A stretch of 49,781 nucleotides of DNA from assembly GCA_048201975.1 (NCBI GenBank), contig DBFBGQ010000077.1, forward strand, positions 1 through 49,781. The letters run 5' to 3'. This DNA comes from Egerieenecus sp048201975. Lineage in GTDB: Bacteria; Bacillota; Clostridia; Christensenellales; Aristaeellaceae. Made by a program: the position numbers and the translations under genes. This document shows positions 6,962 to 15,346 of this stretch, one piece after another; the first letter of the stretch is position 1; every line of letters begins with the position of its first letter. The notes under the pieces were generated by a model. That model ran no database searches. It worked only from the letters and a program-made list of their open reading frames with translations, and had not been told where the DNA came from.

Positions 6962-7693
6962 TCACGCTTGGGATTCGGATGGTTTTGCGGGCCAGGCCAG
7001 CGGCAGGGACTTGAGCAACCCCAGATAGAACAGCCGGGCGGAAATGCTGTTTTCCGTGCGGTGAAAATACGCGGCTATCTCCGGGATGGTTACGCCGCTT
7101 TCAAACAGCTGCCGGAGCTTGTCCGTGTCCTGCGGCTGCCAGGGAGGCGTATTGTCCTGGCCGTATGGCGCGGTGGAATGAAAAGCGTTCGGCCAGCGCT
7201 TTTCCATGTGGCAGAAAATGGCGTAGGGGGAACGCCCCATCTGTTCCGAAATATCTTCCATAGAGCGCTGCTCCCGAAGCAGTTGATCCAGGAGTTGCTC
7301 CTCCGCCAGGGTCCAGCTGAGCCCTGCCCGGGCATGCCGGCTCTTCCCGTTGGAGGTCTTTTCCTGGGGCACCAGCCCCAGATAGACCAGCTGCTTCATT
7401 ACGCCCCTGGTGCGGCGCTGAAGCTGGTTGCAAATATCCTCCATCGGCGTGCCCGAGCGGTACAATGCCGACAGCGCGTCCAGGTCCGCTTCCGTCCACG
7501 GCCTGCCGGCGTTCAGGCGGCCGCTTTTGTTGACGTAGGGCTCCTCAGGGGTCAACGCCATTACGGCTTTGTGCAGCGCGCGCAGGACCGCCGGAGCGTT
7601 GCAGCAGTGATCTTCCGGCAGAATCTCTCCCGTTTCAGGGTTCACACCATCCAGTAGGGCTTGCAGAATCTCACGTGCTTCATCGTTGGTCAT
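6962..7693 (-). CDS. Triple SANT/Myb-like helical repeat protein
   Basis: A 243-residue cytoplasmic protein. The N-terminal 60 residues (MTNDEAREILQALLDGVNPE onward) resemble a short domain that often precedes helicase-like or HTH proteins. Three repeats of about 45 residues follow, each starting with W and ending in a helix-turn-helix: RPWTEADLDALSALY, LSWTLAEEQLLDQLL and PPWQPQDTDKLRQLF, with [MI]xDI or IPEI and R-[ST]-x-x-[AS]-[IV] elements in each. This pattern suggests DNA binding or a DNA-associated scaffold, but I know no assigned function. The ATG at 7693 has AGGAGG eight bases upstream. It is the last gene of the minus-strand run from 11.6 kb. Confidence 0.65.
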   Translation of the reverse strand: MTNDEAREILQALLDGVNPETGEILPEDHCCNAPAVLRALHKAVMALTPEEPYVNKSGRLNAGRPWTEADLDALSALYRSGTPMEDICNQLQRRTRGVMKQLVYLGLVPQEKTSNGKSRHARAGLSWTLAEEQLLDQLLREQRSMEDISEQMGRSPYAIFCHMEKRWPNAFHSTAPYGQDNTPPWQPQDTDKLRQLFESGVTIPEIAAYFHRTENSISARLFYLGLLKSLPLAWPAKPSESQA

Positions 7694-7761
7694 CGTGGTT
7701 CCTCCTGAGGGTAGAAGGGGGAAAGCCGCAGGGCCGGTCGGCGCCCGGCAGGGAAGCAGCC

Positions 7762-9048
7762 TCAGCGTTCTCCGTGTTCGCCTATGGAGATTTTTTTCAT
7801 GGAGGAGGGTACCTTCAGGAAAAGCAGCAGCCCGGCCACAAACATCAGCAGCACCGGGATAATGCCCAGGTACACCTGCTGGGTGCTGTCCCACACCAGG
7901 GAGAAGAGGAAGGGACCCAGCACCGCGGAAAATTTGCCAAAGATGTCAAAAAAGCCGAAGAACTCGTTGGCGGAGCTTTCCGGTACCAGCTTGCCATAGA
8001 AACTGCGGCTCAGCGCCTGTATGCCGCCCTGCGCCGTGCCCACCAGGAACGCCAGCAACACGAAGCCGATGAGCAGCGGAATCTCGCCCATGCGCCGCAA
8101 AGGCTCCAAGGCCAGGGCGACCAGGCACACCACCATGTAGGTAGCGATGCCGAAAAGGATCATGTTCCGCACGCCATACTTGGCCGACAGCTTGCCATAC
8201 AGGATGGCGAAGGGGAAGGCCACCAGCTGTACCACCAGCAGGATGACGATCAGGTGATTGCTGTTCAGGCCCATGTTCGTCCCGAAGATGGTGGCCATGT
8301 GGATGATGGTGCCCACGCCGTCAATGTAGAAGAAGTAAGCCAGCAGGAAGAACACCAGGGGCCGGATCTTCAGGATCCGTTTGCCTACGGTGCGGATGCG
8401 CTGGATGCTCTGGGAGATGACGTTCCCCTGATGCTCGGTGTAGTGAACCTGGTGCACATGCCGCCACATGGGAATGGTGAACACCAGCCACCAGACCGCT
8501 GTGAGTAGGAAGCTCAATTGGCAGGCCAGGTCGGAAGGAATGCCGAAGTTTCCCCCCAGCATGATCAGCGCCATGGAGATCAAGAGGGGAATGGTGCTTC
8601 CGCCGATGTAGCCCAAGCCGTAGCCGTAGGTGGAAACCTTGTCCATGCGCGCGTCCGTGGTCACGTCCGGCAGGAATCCGTCGTAAAACACGCAGGAAGC
8701 GTTGAAGCCGATGGTCCCCAGCACGTACAGGGCCAGCATCACCTGCCAATCGCTGGTGAATGCCAGCGCCGCCGTGGCCAGCACGCCCAGCAGCACGAAA
8801 ACCGTGAACAGCTTTTTCTTGTACCCCTTGTAATCTCCCAGGGTGCCGAAAAACGGCGCGCACACGGCGCAGATCAGCGTGGCAAAGCTGGTGGCGTAAC
8901 CCCAACGAGGCCCCGCCTCCGGAATGCCGGCGGTGATGGTGGTGTAGAAATTGGGCAGGATAATGGCCGCAATAATGGCCGAGAAGGCGGAGTTTGCCCA
9001 GTCGTACATGATCCAGCCACGTTCCGCCCGGGTGAAGTGCTTCAACAT
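7762..9048 (-). CDS. MFS transporter, UMF1 family
   Basis: A 428-residue major-facilitator transporter with 12 predicted membrane segments. The N-terminal RAERGWIMYDWANSAFSAII and the motif FFGTLGDYKGYKKKLF identify the UMF1 group, which is related to Atg22 and thought to export small metabolites such as amino acids. The ATG at 9048 is preferred; an in-frame GTG at 9060 abuts the AAGGA ribosome binding site with almost no spacing. Substrate is not predictable. It lies between the EamA-type transporter and the SANT-repeat gene on the same strand. Confidence 0.88.
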   Translation of the reverse strand: MLKHFTRAERGWIMYDWANSAFSAIIAAIILPNFYTTITAGIPEAGPRWGYATSFATLICAVCAPFFGTLGDYKGYKKKLFTVFVLLGVLATAALAFTSDWQVMLALYVLGTIGFNASCVFYDGFLPDVTTDARMDKVSTYGYGLGYIGGSTIPLLISMALIMLGGNFGIPSDLACQLSFLLTAVWWLVFTIPMWRHVHQVHYTEHQGNVISQSIQRIRTVGKRILKIRPLVFFLLAYFFYIDGVGTIIHMATIFGTNMGLNSNHLIVILLVVQLVAFPFAILYGKLSAKYGVRNMILFGIATYMVVCLVALALEPLRRMGEIPLLIGFVLLAFLVGTAQGGIQALSRSFYGKLVPESSANEFFGFFDIFGKFSAVLGPFLFSLVWDSTQQVYLGIIPVLLMFVAGLLLFLKVPSSMKKISIGEHGER

Positions 9049-9084
9049 GGAAAAGGACACGTCCTTTCGAGTGAATTCAGGTTG

Positions 9085-9501
9085 TTACAGAATCATGACC
9101 AGCGTGCCGCCGGTAATGAGCGCCACGCCCAGCAAGGTCTTCCAGTCCACGGATTCGTGCAGAAACAGCGCCGCCAGCAGCACCGTGAATACCACGCTGA
9201 GCTTGTCGATGGGCGTAACTTTGCTGGCAGGAGCCAGCTGCAGCGCGTGGTAATAGAATAGCCAGCTCAGTCCGGTGGCAAGCCCGGAGAGCACCAGGAA
9301 GAGCAGATTGCTTCCCTGCGTCAGCCGGTGCAGGTCCTGCTGCTGGCCGCTGACGAATACCATGCCCCAGGCCAGCGCCAGCACCACCGCCGTGCGCACC
9401 GCCGTGGCCAGGTTGGAGCCGATGTCGCGTATGCCAACCTTGGCCAGAATGGACGTTGCACTGGCAAACATCGCGGAGAGCAACGCATAGACAACCCACA
9501 T
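9085..9501 (-). CDS. Half-size EamA (DMT superfamily) transporter
   Basis: A 138-residue protein with four or five membrane segments and a single EamA domain; most EamA transporters have two such domains in about 300 residues. The C-terminal half (DKLSVVFTVLLAALFLHESV, GVALITGGTLVMIL) is the typical end of an EamA repeat. The reading frame is intact and begins at an ATG with AAGAAGG upstream, so it is a natural single-domain protein likely to act as a dimer rather than a truncated gene. It sits in a run of metabolite-transport and reductase genes; the substrate is unknown. Confidence 0.82.
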   Translation of the reverse strand: MWVVYALLSAMFASATSILAKVGIRDIGSNLATAVRTAVVLALAWGMVFVSGQQQDLHRLTQGSNLLFLVLSGLATGLSWLFYYHALQLAPASKVTPIDKLSVVFTVLLAALFLHESVDWKTLLGVALITGGTLVMIL

Positions 9502-9567
9502 AGGGCAGCCTTCTTTCTGTTGAAGAGTCATGCGCCCGGCGCGGCGCCGTTTGCGCAAAGGAAAGCA

Positions 9568-9603
9568 GGCGGGAGAAGCGTCGCTGATCAACGGTCTCCC
9601 GCC
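9568..9603 (-). terminator. Possible terminator after the aldo/keto reductase gene
   Basis: A 9-bp stem GGCGGGAGA (9595-9603 read on the minus strand) / TCTCCCGCC (9568-9576) is followed on the minus strand by TGCTTTCCTTT, a weak T-rich stretch. Read-through into the EamA gene is likely. Confidence 0.5.
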
Positions 9604-9614
9604 CGCTGCGGGCA

Positions 9615-10745
9615 TTAGCTCAATTCCTGACGGAATGCGCTGAGGAAATCCACAATGGGCAAATGCTGGGGGCATGCCTTCTCACACTTGCGGCACTGAA
9701 TGCAGTGCTCTGCGCCGCCGCCCTCCGCCACAATCTTGGCGTAGCCCTCCTTGAAGGAGCCGCCTTCCCGCAGGGCGGCACGGTCCACGCCCTGGAAAAT
9801 CCGGGGAATCTGCACGCCCTTGGGGCAGGGCTGGCAATAGGCGCAGCCGGTGCAGCGGGTGCGCAGGCAGCTGTCGTAGGTTGCCTTTACCTGGGCATAG
9901 AGCGCCGTTTCTTCCGGGGAGAGGGGCTCCTCGGCCGCGCTGTTGAAAATGCGCAGGTTGTCGTCCACCTGCTCCATGGTGCTCATGCCGCTGAGGATGG
10001 TGATCACCTGGGGCATGGTGTACAAGTAGCGGAAAGCCCAGCTGACCGGGGTACGCTGGATGGGGAAGGCGTCGTATACCTTCCGTACGGCTTCCGGCGG
10101 CTGAGCCAGCAGCCCGCCCCGCAGGGGCTCCATCACCACCACGCCGACGCCGCGCTTTCCGGCTTCCTCGATGCCCTTCAGCGTCGCCTGATTCTCACCG
10201 TCCAGAATGTTCATCTGCACCTGGCACATGGCCCAGGGATAATCGTCCAGGATGTCCATGAAGGCGGCGTAGTCGTCGTGGAAGGAGAAGGCCGGGAAGC
10301 GGATCTTACCCTGCCGCAGCGCTTCATCCAGGAAGGACTTGTAGTCCAGCTTGCGAAGGGTTTCGATGCGTTCCTTGCCCAGGGCGTGCAGCAGGTAGAA
10401 GTCCACGTGGTCCACCTGGAGCTTTTGCAGCTGCTCGTCCAGCAGGGCCATCATGTCCTCGTGCTTTTCCACCTTCCATACGGGCAGCTTGGTGGCCAGG
10501 AGTACCTTTTCCCGGTAGCCGTCCTTCAGGGCTTTGCCCACCAGCAGCTCGCTGGCGCCGCCGTGGTAGGGATAGGCGGTGTCGATGTAGGTCACGCCCT
10601 GGTCGATGGCGTGACGAATCATGGCGATAGCTTCCGCTTCGTCGATGCTGGCGCCGTCCTCCGGGTTGGTGACCGGCAGACGCATGCAGCCGAATCCCAG
10701 CGCGGAAACCAGTTCGCCGGACTTGGGAAAACGCTTGTTCAACAT
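9615..10745 (-). CDS. Aldo/keto reductase with C-terminal ferredoxin domain
   Basis: A 376-residue oxidoreductase. The (beta/alpha)8 aldo/keto reductase domain (about 1-270) has the catalytic tetrad D55, Y60, K86 and H120 (in YIDTAYPYHGG, LATKLP and FYLLHAL). The C-terminal part contains two four-cysteine clusters, CLRTRCTGCAYCQPCP and CIQCRKCEKACP, that should bind two [4Fe-4S] centres. Such fusions are common in anaerobes and suggest electron exchange with ferredoxin-type carriers as well as NAD(P)H. The substrate is unknown. The ATG at 10745 has AGGTGA about ten bases upstream. It follows the HAD phosphatase gene by 30 bases. Confidence 0.92.
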   Translation of the reverse strand: MLNKRFPKSGELVSALGFGCMRLPVTNPEDGASIDEAEAIAMIRHAIDQGVTYIDTAYPYHGGASELLVGKALKDGYREKVLLATKLPVWKVEKHEDMMALLDEQLQKLQVDHVDFYLLHALGKERIETLRKLDYKSFLDEALRQGKIRFPAFSFHDDYAAFMDILDDYPWAMCQVQMNILDGENQATLKGIEEAGKRGVGVVVMEPLRGGLLAQPPEAVRKVYDAFPIQRTPVSWAFRYLYTMPQVITILSGMSTMEQVDDNLRIFNSAAEEPLSPEETALYAQVKATYDSCLRTRCTGCAYCQPCPKGVQIPRIFQGVDRAALREGGSFKEGYAKIVAEGGGAEHCIQCRKCEKACPQHLPIVDFLSAFRQELS

Positions 10746-10775
10746 AGAAGGAAATCACCTCGTTGTATAAAAATT

Positions 10776-11582
10776 TCAGAGATACGGAATCATGTCGCTC
10801 AGGCGGCCGAATACCACCGAGGGGTGAATGTCGGAGGCGGCCAGCATTTCCGGCGTGGTTTCGCCGGAAAGGACCAGAATGCTGGTCATGCCGAAGTTCA
10901 CGCCGGTGGCTACGTCCGTGTACAGGCGGTCGCCCACCATGGCAAGGCTTTCCTTGGGCAGGCCGGTAACCTGCAACGCTTCCTGGACGATGCCCTGGTA
11001 GGGCTTGCCCAGAATGACATCCGGTCGCCGCCCGGCGCTGGCCTCAATGAAGGCGATGATGGCCCCGATGTCCGGGGCGAAGCCGGTCTCCGTGGGGCAG
11101 TTGAAGTCCGGATGGGTGGCCACGTAGGGCAGCCCCGACCGGACCAGATCGCACACGCGCGTCATTTTGGCATAGTCCAGGGTGGTATCGTACCCGATGA
11201 GCACATAGTCGGGGCATTCCTCGCTGATGCATAGCCCCATGGCGCGCAGCTCTTCCTTGAGCATGTCGTTGCCCAGCACCCAGGCGCGCTGGCCGGGAAA
11301 GTGTTTCAGGCAATAATGCGCGGCCGCGTGCCCGGAGGTGATGACGTGGCGATAGGTTTCCGGCACGCCCATGCGCGTCAGCTTGTCATAGTACACCTTG
11401 GCGGATTTGGAGGAATTGTTGGTCAGGAAGCGCGCCGTTCGACCAGTGGCCTCCAGCGCGGATAAAAAATCCAGCGAACCTTCCAGCAGGCGGTCCCCCA
11501 GGTAGAAGGTGCCGTCCATGTCCAGCAAAAAACAGCGCACCGGCGACAGCAGCGCACGCTTTTGCTGTGAGGTTAGCTCCAT
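10776..11582 (-). CDS. HAD-IIA family phosphatase (NagD-like)
   Basis: A 268-residue HAD hydrolase. Motif I is CFLLDMDGTFYLGD, motif II FLTNNSSKS, and motif IV MVGDRLYTDV with GVNFGMTSILVLSG. The C2 cap between them is of the NagD/AraL type. Members dephosphorylate small sugar phosphates or nucleotides; the exact substrate cannot be assigned. The ATG at 11582 has GGAGGTGA at good spacing. It is the first gene behind the promoter at 11618-11646 and probably shares a transcript with the aldo/keto reductase. Confidence 0.92.
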   Translation of the reverse strand: MELTSQQKRALLSPVRCFLLDMDGTFYLGDRLLEGSLDFLSALEATGRTARFLTNNSSKSAKVYYDKLTRMGVPETYRHVITSGHAAAHYCLKHFPGQRAWVLGNDMLKEELRAMGLCISEECPDYVLIGYDTTLDYAKMTRVCDLVRSGLPYVATHPDFNCPTETGFAPDIGAIIAFIEASAGRRPDVILGKPYQGIVQEALQVTGLPKESLAMVGDRLYTDVATGVNFGMTSILVLSGETTPEMLAASDIHPSVVFGRLSDMIPYL

Positions 11583-11617
11583 TGCATCACCTCCGGATTT
11601 CCAATTTTTTTCACTTT

Positions 11618-11646
11618 ATTGTACCAAATTGCATTGCTAATGTAAA
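11618..11646 (-). promoter_or_regulatory. Promoter of the HAD-reductase-transporter run
   Basis: On the minus strand TTTACA (11641-11646) and TACAAT (11618-11623) are separated by 17 bases in an AT-rich stretch that contrasts with the GC-rich surroundings. The start codon is about 30 bases downstream of the likely transcription start. Confidence 0.78.
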
Positions 11647-11707
11647 TAGCGCCGCGGCAAAAATCGTTGCATCCGCAACCGGAAAGCCGAAAAAACGTCC
11701 GGCGGGC

Positions 11708-11756
11708 AAAAAAAACGGCCCGGCGCGCCGCCTGCTGAGCGGGAGAGCGCCGGGCC
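11708..11756 (-). terminator. Terminator of the importer/purine-salvage operon
   Basis: A 10-bp stem GGCCCGGCGC / GCGCCGGGCC (arms 11747-11756 and 11717-11726) is followed on the minus strand by eight T residues (11708-11715). It lies just after the nucleoside phosphorylase stop at 11766. Confidence 0.88.
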
Positions 11757-11765
11757 CATGCCGCC

Positions 11766-12506
11766 TTATGCCTGGGCGCGCGCCAGCAGGACGCATGCCT
11801 TCAGGGCAATGGCGATGGTGCTCTTTTCCGAGAGCATGTACAGTGCTTCCTTTTCTTCCTGGGAGGGCTGCACGGCCAGATAGATGTTGGAGTCGGTGCC
11901 TACCACCGCGCCGGTGCGCACGATCAGCGCGCTGCCCACGACGAAGACCGTATCGCACTCCATCTCGGAGACGGCCACCGCCCGGACCTCCCGCAGGGTG
12001 TCGTTCAGGGCCTGGTTCTGGCGGTAAAAGGCATCACGGCTCAGGGACATGCCCACATGGGATTTGATGCCCAGCTCCTGGGCGGCCTGCCGCATGGCGT
12101 TGACGACCTCCAGACTGGCCACGGCGGGAAAGATATCGGGCAGATACGCGCCGGCGGTTCCGCCTGCCCGCACCGCGGCGTTGACGATGACCGGTTCGCC
12201 GATCTGGATGCCATCCCGGCGGGCGCCGCAGGAGCCTACCCGCAGAAACGTCTTGGCGCCCACGCGGACAAGCTCCTCCATGGCGATGGCCGTGGACGGC
12301 CCGCCAATGCCCGTGGAGCATACGCTCACCGGAACGCCCTCATAGCTTCCCGTGTATACCGTGTACTCCCGGTTTACGCTGACCAGCCGCGGATCTGTCA
12401 GCCAATGGGAGATGCGCTCCGCGCGCTGGGGGTCGCCGGGAATCAGCACATATTCCGCCACGTCGCCTTGGCGGCAACGGATGTGTTTCTGGACGCTTTC
12501 CGCCAC
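11766..12506 (-). CDS. Nucleoside phosphorylase (uridine/purine phosphorylase type)
   Basis: A 246-residue enzyme of the NP-I fold that cleaves nucleosides with phosphate to a free base and (deoxy)ribose-1-phosphate. Diagnostic segments are YVLIPGDPQRAERI, VSVCSTGIGGPSTAIAMEEL, FLRVGSCGA and EMECDTVFVVG. These most resemble uridine phosphorylase/PNP-I enzymes, and base specificity cannot be fixed from sequence. The GTG at 12506 is chosen because AGGAGG lies seven bases upstream; an in-frame TTG at 12512 sits on the RBS itself. It begins two bases after the adenine deaminase stop, so a purine substrate is favoured by context. Confidence 0.88.
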   Translation of the reverse strand: MAESVQKHIRCRQGDVAEYVLIPGDPQRAERISHWLTDPRLVSVNREYTVYTGSYEGVPVSVCSTGIGGPSTAIAMEELVRVGAKTFLRVGSCGARRDGIQIGEPVIVNAAVRAGGTAGAYLPDIFPAVASLEVVNAMRQAAQELGIKSHVGMSLSRDAFYRQNQALNDTLREVRAVAVSEMECDTVFVVGSALIVRTGAVVGTDSNIYLAVQPSQEEKEALYMLSEKSTIAIALKACVLLARAQA

Positions 12507-12508
12507 GT

Positions 12509-14245
12509 TCAATCCTCCTTTGCCGCAGCCTGCGCTTCCTCGTCAAATAGGGGAAGGAGCTGACCGGCCTTGACCTTCACATAGCCTTTGTCGGTGATGC
12601 GCAGCTGGGGCGCCACCGAAAGCCCCAGCACGCTGAAGGACATGATGGGGTTTTCCTTGAACCGGTACCCCATGCGCAGCAGCGCCTGGGTGATCGCTTG
12701 GGCGCGGGGAGCCATTTCCTCCAGCGGAGCCTCGCTGACGATGCCGCCTACCTCCAGCTCCAGGGAAGCGGTGATCTCTCCATGCTCCACCACGCAGTAG
12801 CCGCCCTGGTGCTGGATGACCCAGTTGGCCGCCTGGGCGCATTCCCGGGCGGTTTTGCCAGCCACCAGCAGGTTGTGGTGGTCATGGGCATAGGTGCAGG
12901 CCACCGCGCCATATTGGAGGAAATCCTCCCCGGAAACCAGGCCCAGCATGCGCTTGGCCTGTCCCGTATAGCGGTCGAACACGGCGATGAGGCAGTAAGG
13001 GGTCGCGTCGTAATCCACCTGCCCCCGGCGCACCTCCACCGGATGGAATGCCTCTCGGACAAAGCCCGTGGCGGCCTCCGGCTCCATCATGCGGGCCGTA
13101 TGCGCGCCGTCGGGCAGCGCGGTGCGGATGCGGAAATCTTCCTCCGTCAGCTGGGGCAGCTTGACGCTCTGGTAGAAGCGCGGAGGAAAGCGGCGCAGGG
13201 GAGGAATGGGCTCCCGTGGCGCGCCCGCGTCGTAAACCACCTGACCGTCCTTGATGGTCATGCGAACATCCATTTGCTGCAGGTCGCCCACAAGCGCCAG
13301 GTCTGCCCGTTTGCCTGGAGCGATCATGCCCCGGTCGTAGAGCTTCATCCGCTGGGCCGGGTTCCAGGTGGCGGCGATGATCGCCCGTTCCGGCCGCATG
13401 CCCAGGCCCACCGCCTTGCGCACCAGGTAATCCAGATGTCCCCGGTGGTAGAGCTGGTCCGGCATCACGTCGTCGGTGACGATGCAGAAATTCTCCCATA
13501 CCTGGTGCTTTTCCACATATTCGACCACTTCGGGAAGGATGGATTTTTCCTGGATCTCGCCAAACACGCCCATTTTCAGGCGCTCCACAAAGTAGTCCAG
13601 GCCAATGCTGGTGTGGTCGGAGTCCACGCCGTGGAAGGCGATGTCGCACAGCTCCGCGCCCTTGTAGTAGCTGATGTGCCCTTCCCGGGTGAGATTGGGG
13701 TGCTCCCGGCGCAGGCATTCCAGCCAGGTGCGGATCTTGCCCTGGGGTTCGTGCAGCACGGAGTAGCAGTTCATCACCTCGCCCAGGCAAGCCACGTCGT
13801 TTTCCCGGGTGAGCTCCAGGGCGTCGGCCAGCTCGATGCTGCCGCCGGTGGTCTCATAGGGGGAGCAGGGCACCGAGCTGGGAATCCCCCAGAAGATGTC
13901 TGCCTGGCAGGCTCTGCCCTGCTCCATGAAGGCTTTTACCCCCTCGATGCCCATGACGTTGGCAATTTCGTGGGGCTCCGCCACGCAGGCGGTGACGCCG
14001 TGGCGCAGCAGCTCACGGGAGAAGGTGGCCGGCGCGACCATGGAGCTTTCAATATGCAGATGGATATCGATAAACGAAGGGATGCAAAAGCATCCCTTCG
14101 CGTCGATCACTTCCTCTGCAGGCAACGGGCAGGGCCCGTCCACAAACGCGTAACGGATCCGGCCATCCTCCATCAAGACCCAACCGGGCAGGAAGGTTTT
14201 CAGCCAGGTATTGAATACGCGCGCATTCTGCAAAAGCGTTCTCAT
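12509..14245 (-). CDS. ade: Adenine deaminase
   Basis: Hydrolyses adenine to hypoxanthine and ammonia. The 578-residue protein has the amidohydrolase metal motif FIDIHLHIESSM, the family segment GVTACVAEPHEIANVMG, a further metal-ligand region (YYKGAELCDIAFHGVDSDHT) and the C-terminal domain characteristic of bacterial Ade (HDHHNLLVAGKT). Length is close to the family norm of 570-600. The start ATG at 14245 lies two bases after the stop of the substrate-binding protein gene, and the phosphorylase gene begins two bases beyond its own stop. Such tight packing means importer, deaminase and phosphorylase are one transcript. Confidence 0.95.
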   Translation of the reverse strand: MRTLLQNARVFNTWLKTFLPGWVLMEDGRIRYAFVDGPCPLPAEEVIDAKGCFCIPSFIDIHLHIESSMVAPATFSRELLRHGVTACVAEPHEIANVMGIEGVKAFMEQGRACQADIFWGIPSSVPCSPYETTGGSIELADALELTRENDVACLGEVMNCYSVLHEPQGKIRTWLECLRREHPNLTREGHISYYKGAELCDIAFHGVDSDHTSIGLDYFVERLKMGVFGEIQEKSILPEVVEYVEKHQVWENFCIVTDDVMPDQLYHRGHLDYLVRKAVGLGMRPERAIIAATWNPAQRMKLYDRGMIAPGKRADLALVGDLQQMDVRMTIKDGQVVYDAGAPREPIPPLRRFPPRFYQSVKLPQLTEEDFRIRTALPDGAHTARMMEPEAATGFVREAFHPVEVRRGQVDYDATPYCLIAVFDRYTGQAKRMLGLVSGEDFLQYGAVACTYAHDHHNLLVAGKTARECAQAANWVIQHQGGYCVVEHGEITASLELEVGGIVSEAPLEEMAPRAQAITQALLRMGYRFKENPIMSFSVLGLSVAPQLRITDKGYVKVKAGQLLPLFDEEAQAAAKED

Positions 14246-14247
14246 GG

Positions 14248-15285
14248 TTATTGATAAATCTCCTCGTTGTAGCGCAGGATCCAGGCGTCGTTCTTCTCGC
14301 TGTACAGCTCCCAGTTGGGGGCGCTGGAGACGCTTACGGCCTCGCCGTAGCACATGCCCTCGGACTGCTCCTCGGTGAGTTCCACCTTCATGTTGGCGGG
14401 CGCTTCCACGCGGTCCAGCGCATCCTGGTACTGCACGTCGTAGCTGATCAGCCAGGAGATGAACTTGTAGGCCAGGTCGGTGTTCTGGCAGCTCTTGGTG
14501 ATGTTGACCTGGTTGATGCCCAGGTAAGAGCCCTCCTCGGGGACGATCACATATTCCAGGCCTTCCACTGCGGAGGTGATGGTGCTGGCGTCAAAGTCCT
14601 GGCACACAGCCACGGAAACCTCGCCCAGCTCGAACTTGCTGGCCAGGTCGCCGGAGCTCTCATAGAAGATAGCGCCGCCGTCCGCCAGCTCCTGAATGAG
14701 CTCAAAGGCGGGGTCCTCGTTCTCGGCGGGATCAACGCCGGCCACCTTGCCAGCCACCTCGATCATGTACGGACCGGAAGTCACGGAGATATCCGGCAGG
14801 GCCAGTTGGCTGGCGATGCCTTCGTCCCACAGCTGCTTCCAGCTGGTGATGGGCTCGTCCACCATGGCGGGATCATAGAGAATGCCGAAGCCGGTGACGG
14901 TGTAGCCGGGGCCGTAGCCGTTGTTGGGATCCTGGCAGAAATCGTACAGGTCGGACAGACCCTCGATCTTGTCGGCCTCAATGGGCAGGAACAGGTCGGC
15001 GGCGATGGCTTCCTTCACATAGTAGTCGGAGAAATAGACGATGTCGTAACCGTCGGGATTTTCCATCAGCTTGGCCAGACGCTGGCTGTTGTTGCCCGTC
15101 TCCACGACGATCTTGCAGCCGTTGGCCTCTTCAAAGGGCTCAAAGACGTTGGCGGTGATGATGTCGATATTGGCAGGCCAGGTGGAAATGACCAGCGTGG
15201 GAACTTCCTCCGCCGTGGCGGCGGAGACGCAGCCAAGCGCCAAAACAAGCGCAGCCAGCATGGCGATAACCTTGTTGAACTTCAT
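14248..15285 (-). CDS. ABC transporter substrate-binding protein (PotD-like)
   Basis: A 345-residue extracytoplasmic solute-binding protein. Residues 1-26 are a signal peptide (MKFNKVIAMLAALVLALG, then VSAATA before EE); a cysteine at residue 19 is in a poor lipobox context, so cleavage by signal peptidase I seems more likely than lipidation. The mature part follows the PotD/SBP_bac fold (LVISTWPANI, GYDIVYFSDYYVKEAI, LGINQVNITKSCQN). PotD-type proteins bind polyamines, but related ones bind other ligands; the adenine deaminase and phosphorylase downstream make a purine or nucleoside worth considering. Confidence 0.9.
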   Translation of the reverse strand: MKFNKVIAMLAALVLALGCVSAATAEEVPTLVISTWPANIDIITANVFEPFEEANGCKIVVETGNNSQRLAKLMENPDGYDIVYFSDYYVKEAIAADLFLPIEADKIEGLSDLYDFCQDPNNGYGPGYTVTGFGILYDPAMVDEPITSWKQLWDEGIASQLALPDISVTSGPYMIEVAGKVAGVDPAENEDPAFELIQELADGGAIFYESSGDLASKFELGEVSVAVCQDFDASTITSAVEGLEYVIVPEEGSYLGINQVNITKSCQNTDLAYKFISWLISYDVQYQDALDRVEAPANMKVELTEEQSEGMCYGEAVSVSSAPNWELYSEKNDAWILRYNEEIYQ

Positions 15286-15346
15286 GCGATCCTCTCCTTA
15301 TCTTTCGGGTAGTGTATGATCAACGCATTGCGCGCCGTCATCGGAA

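Noticed and set aside
9085..9501. Truncated EamA transporter pseudogene
   Set aside because: The frame is intact with a proper start and stop, and single-domain EamA and DUF606 half-transporters are known.
9663..11234. A 523-codon plus-strand frame opposite the aldo/keto reductase and HAD genes
   Set aside because: Shadow of two clearly identified minus-strand genes; His/Gly/Gln-rich with no domain.
12698..14254. A 518-codon plus-strand frame opposite adenine deaminase
   Set aside because: Same reasoning: the minus-strand gene has all catalytic motifs, and this frame has none.
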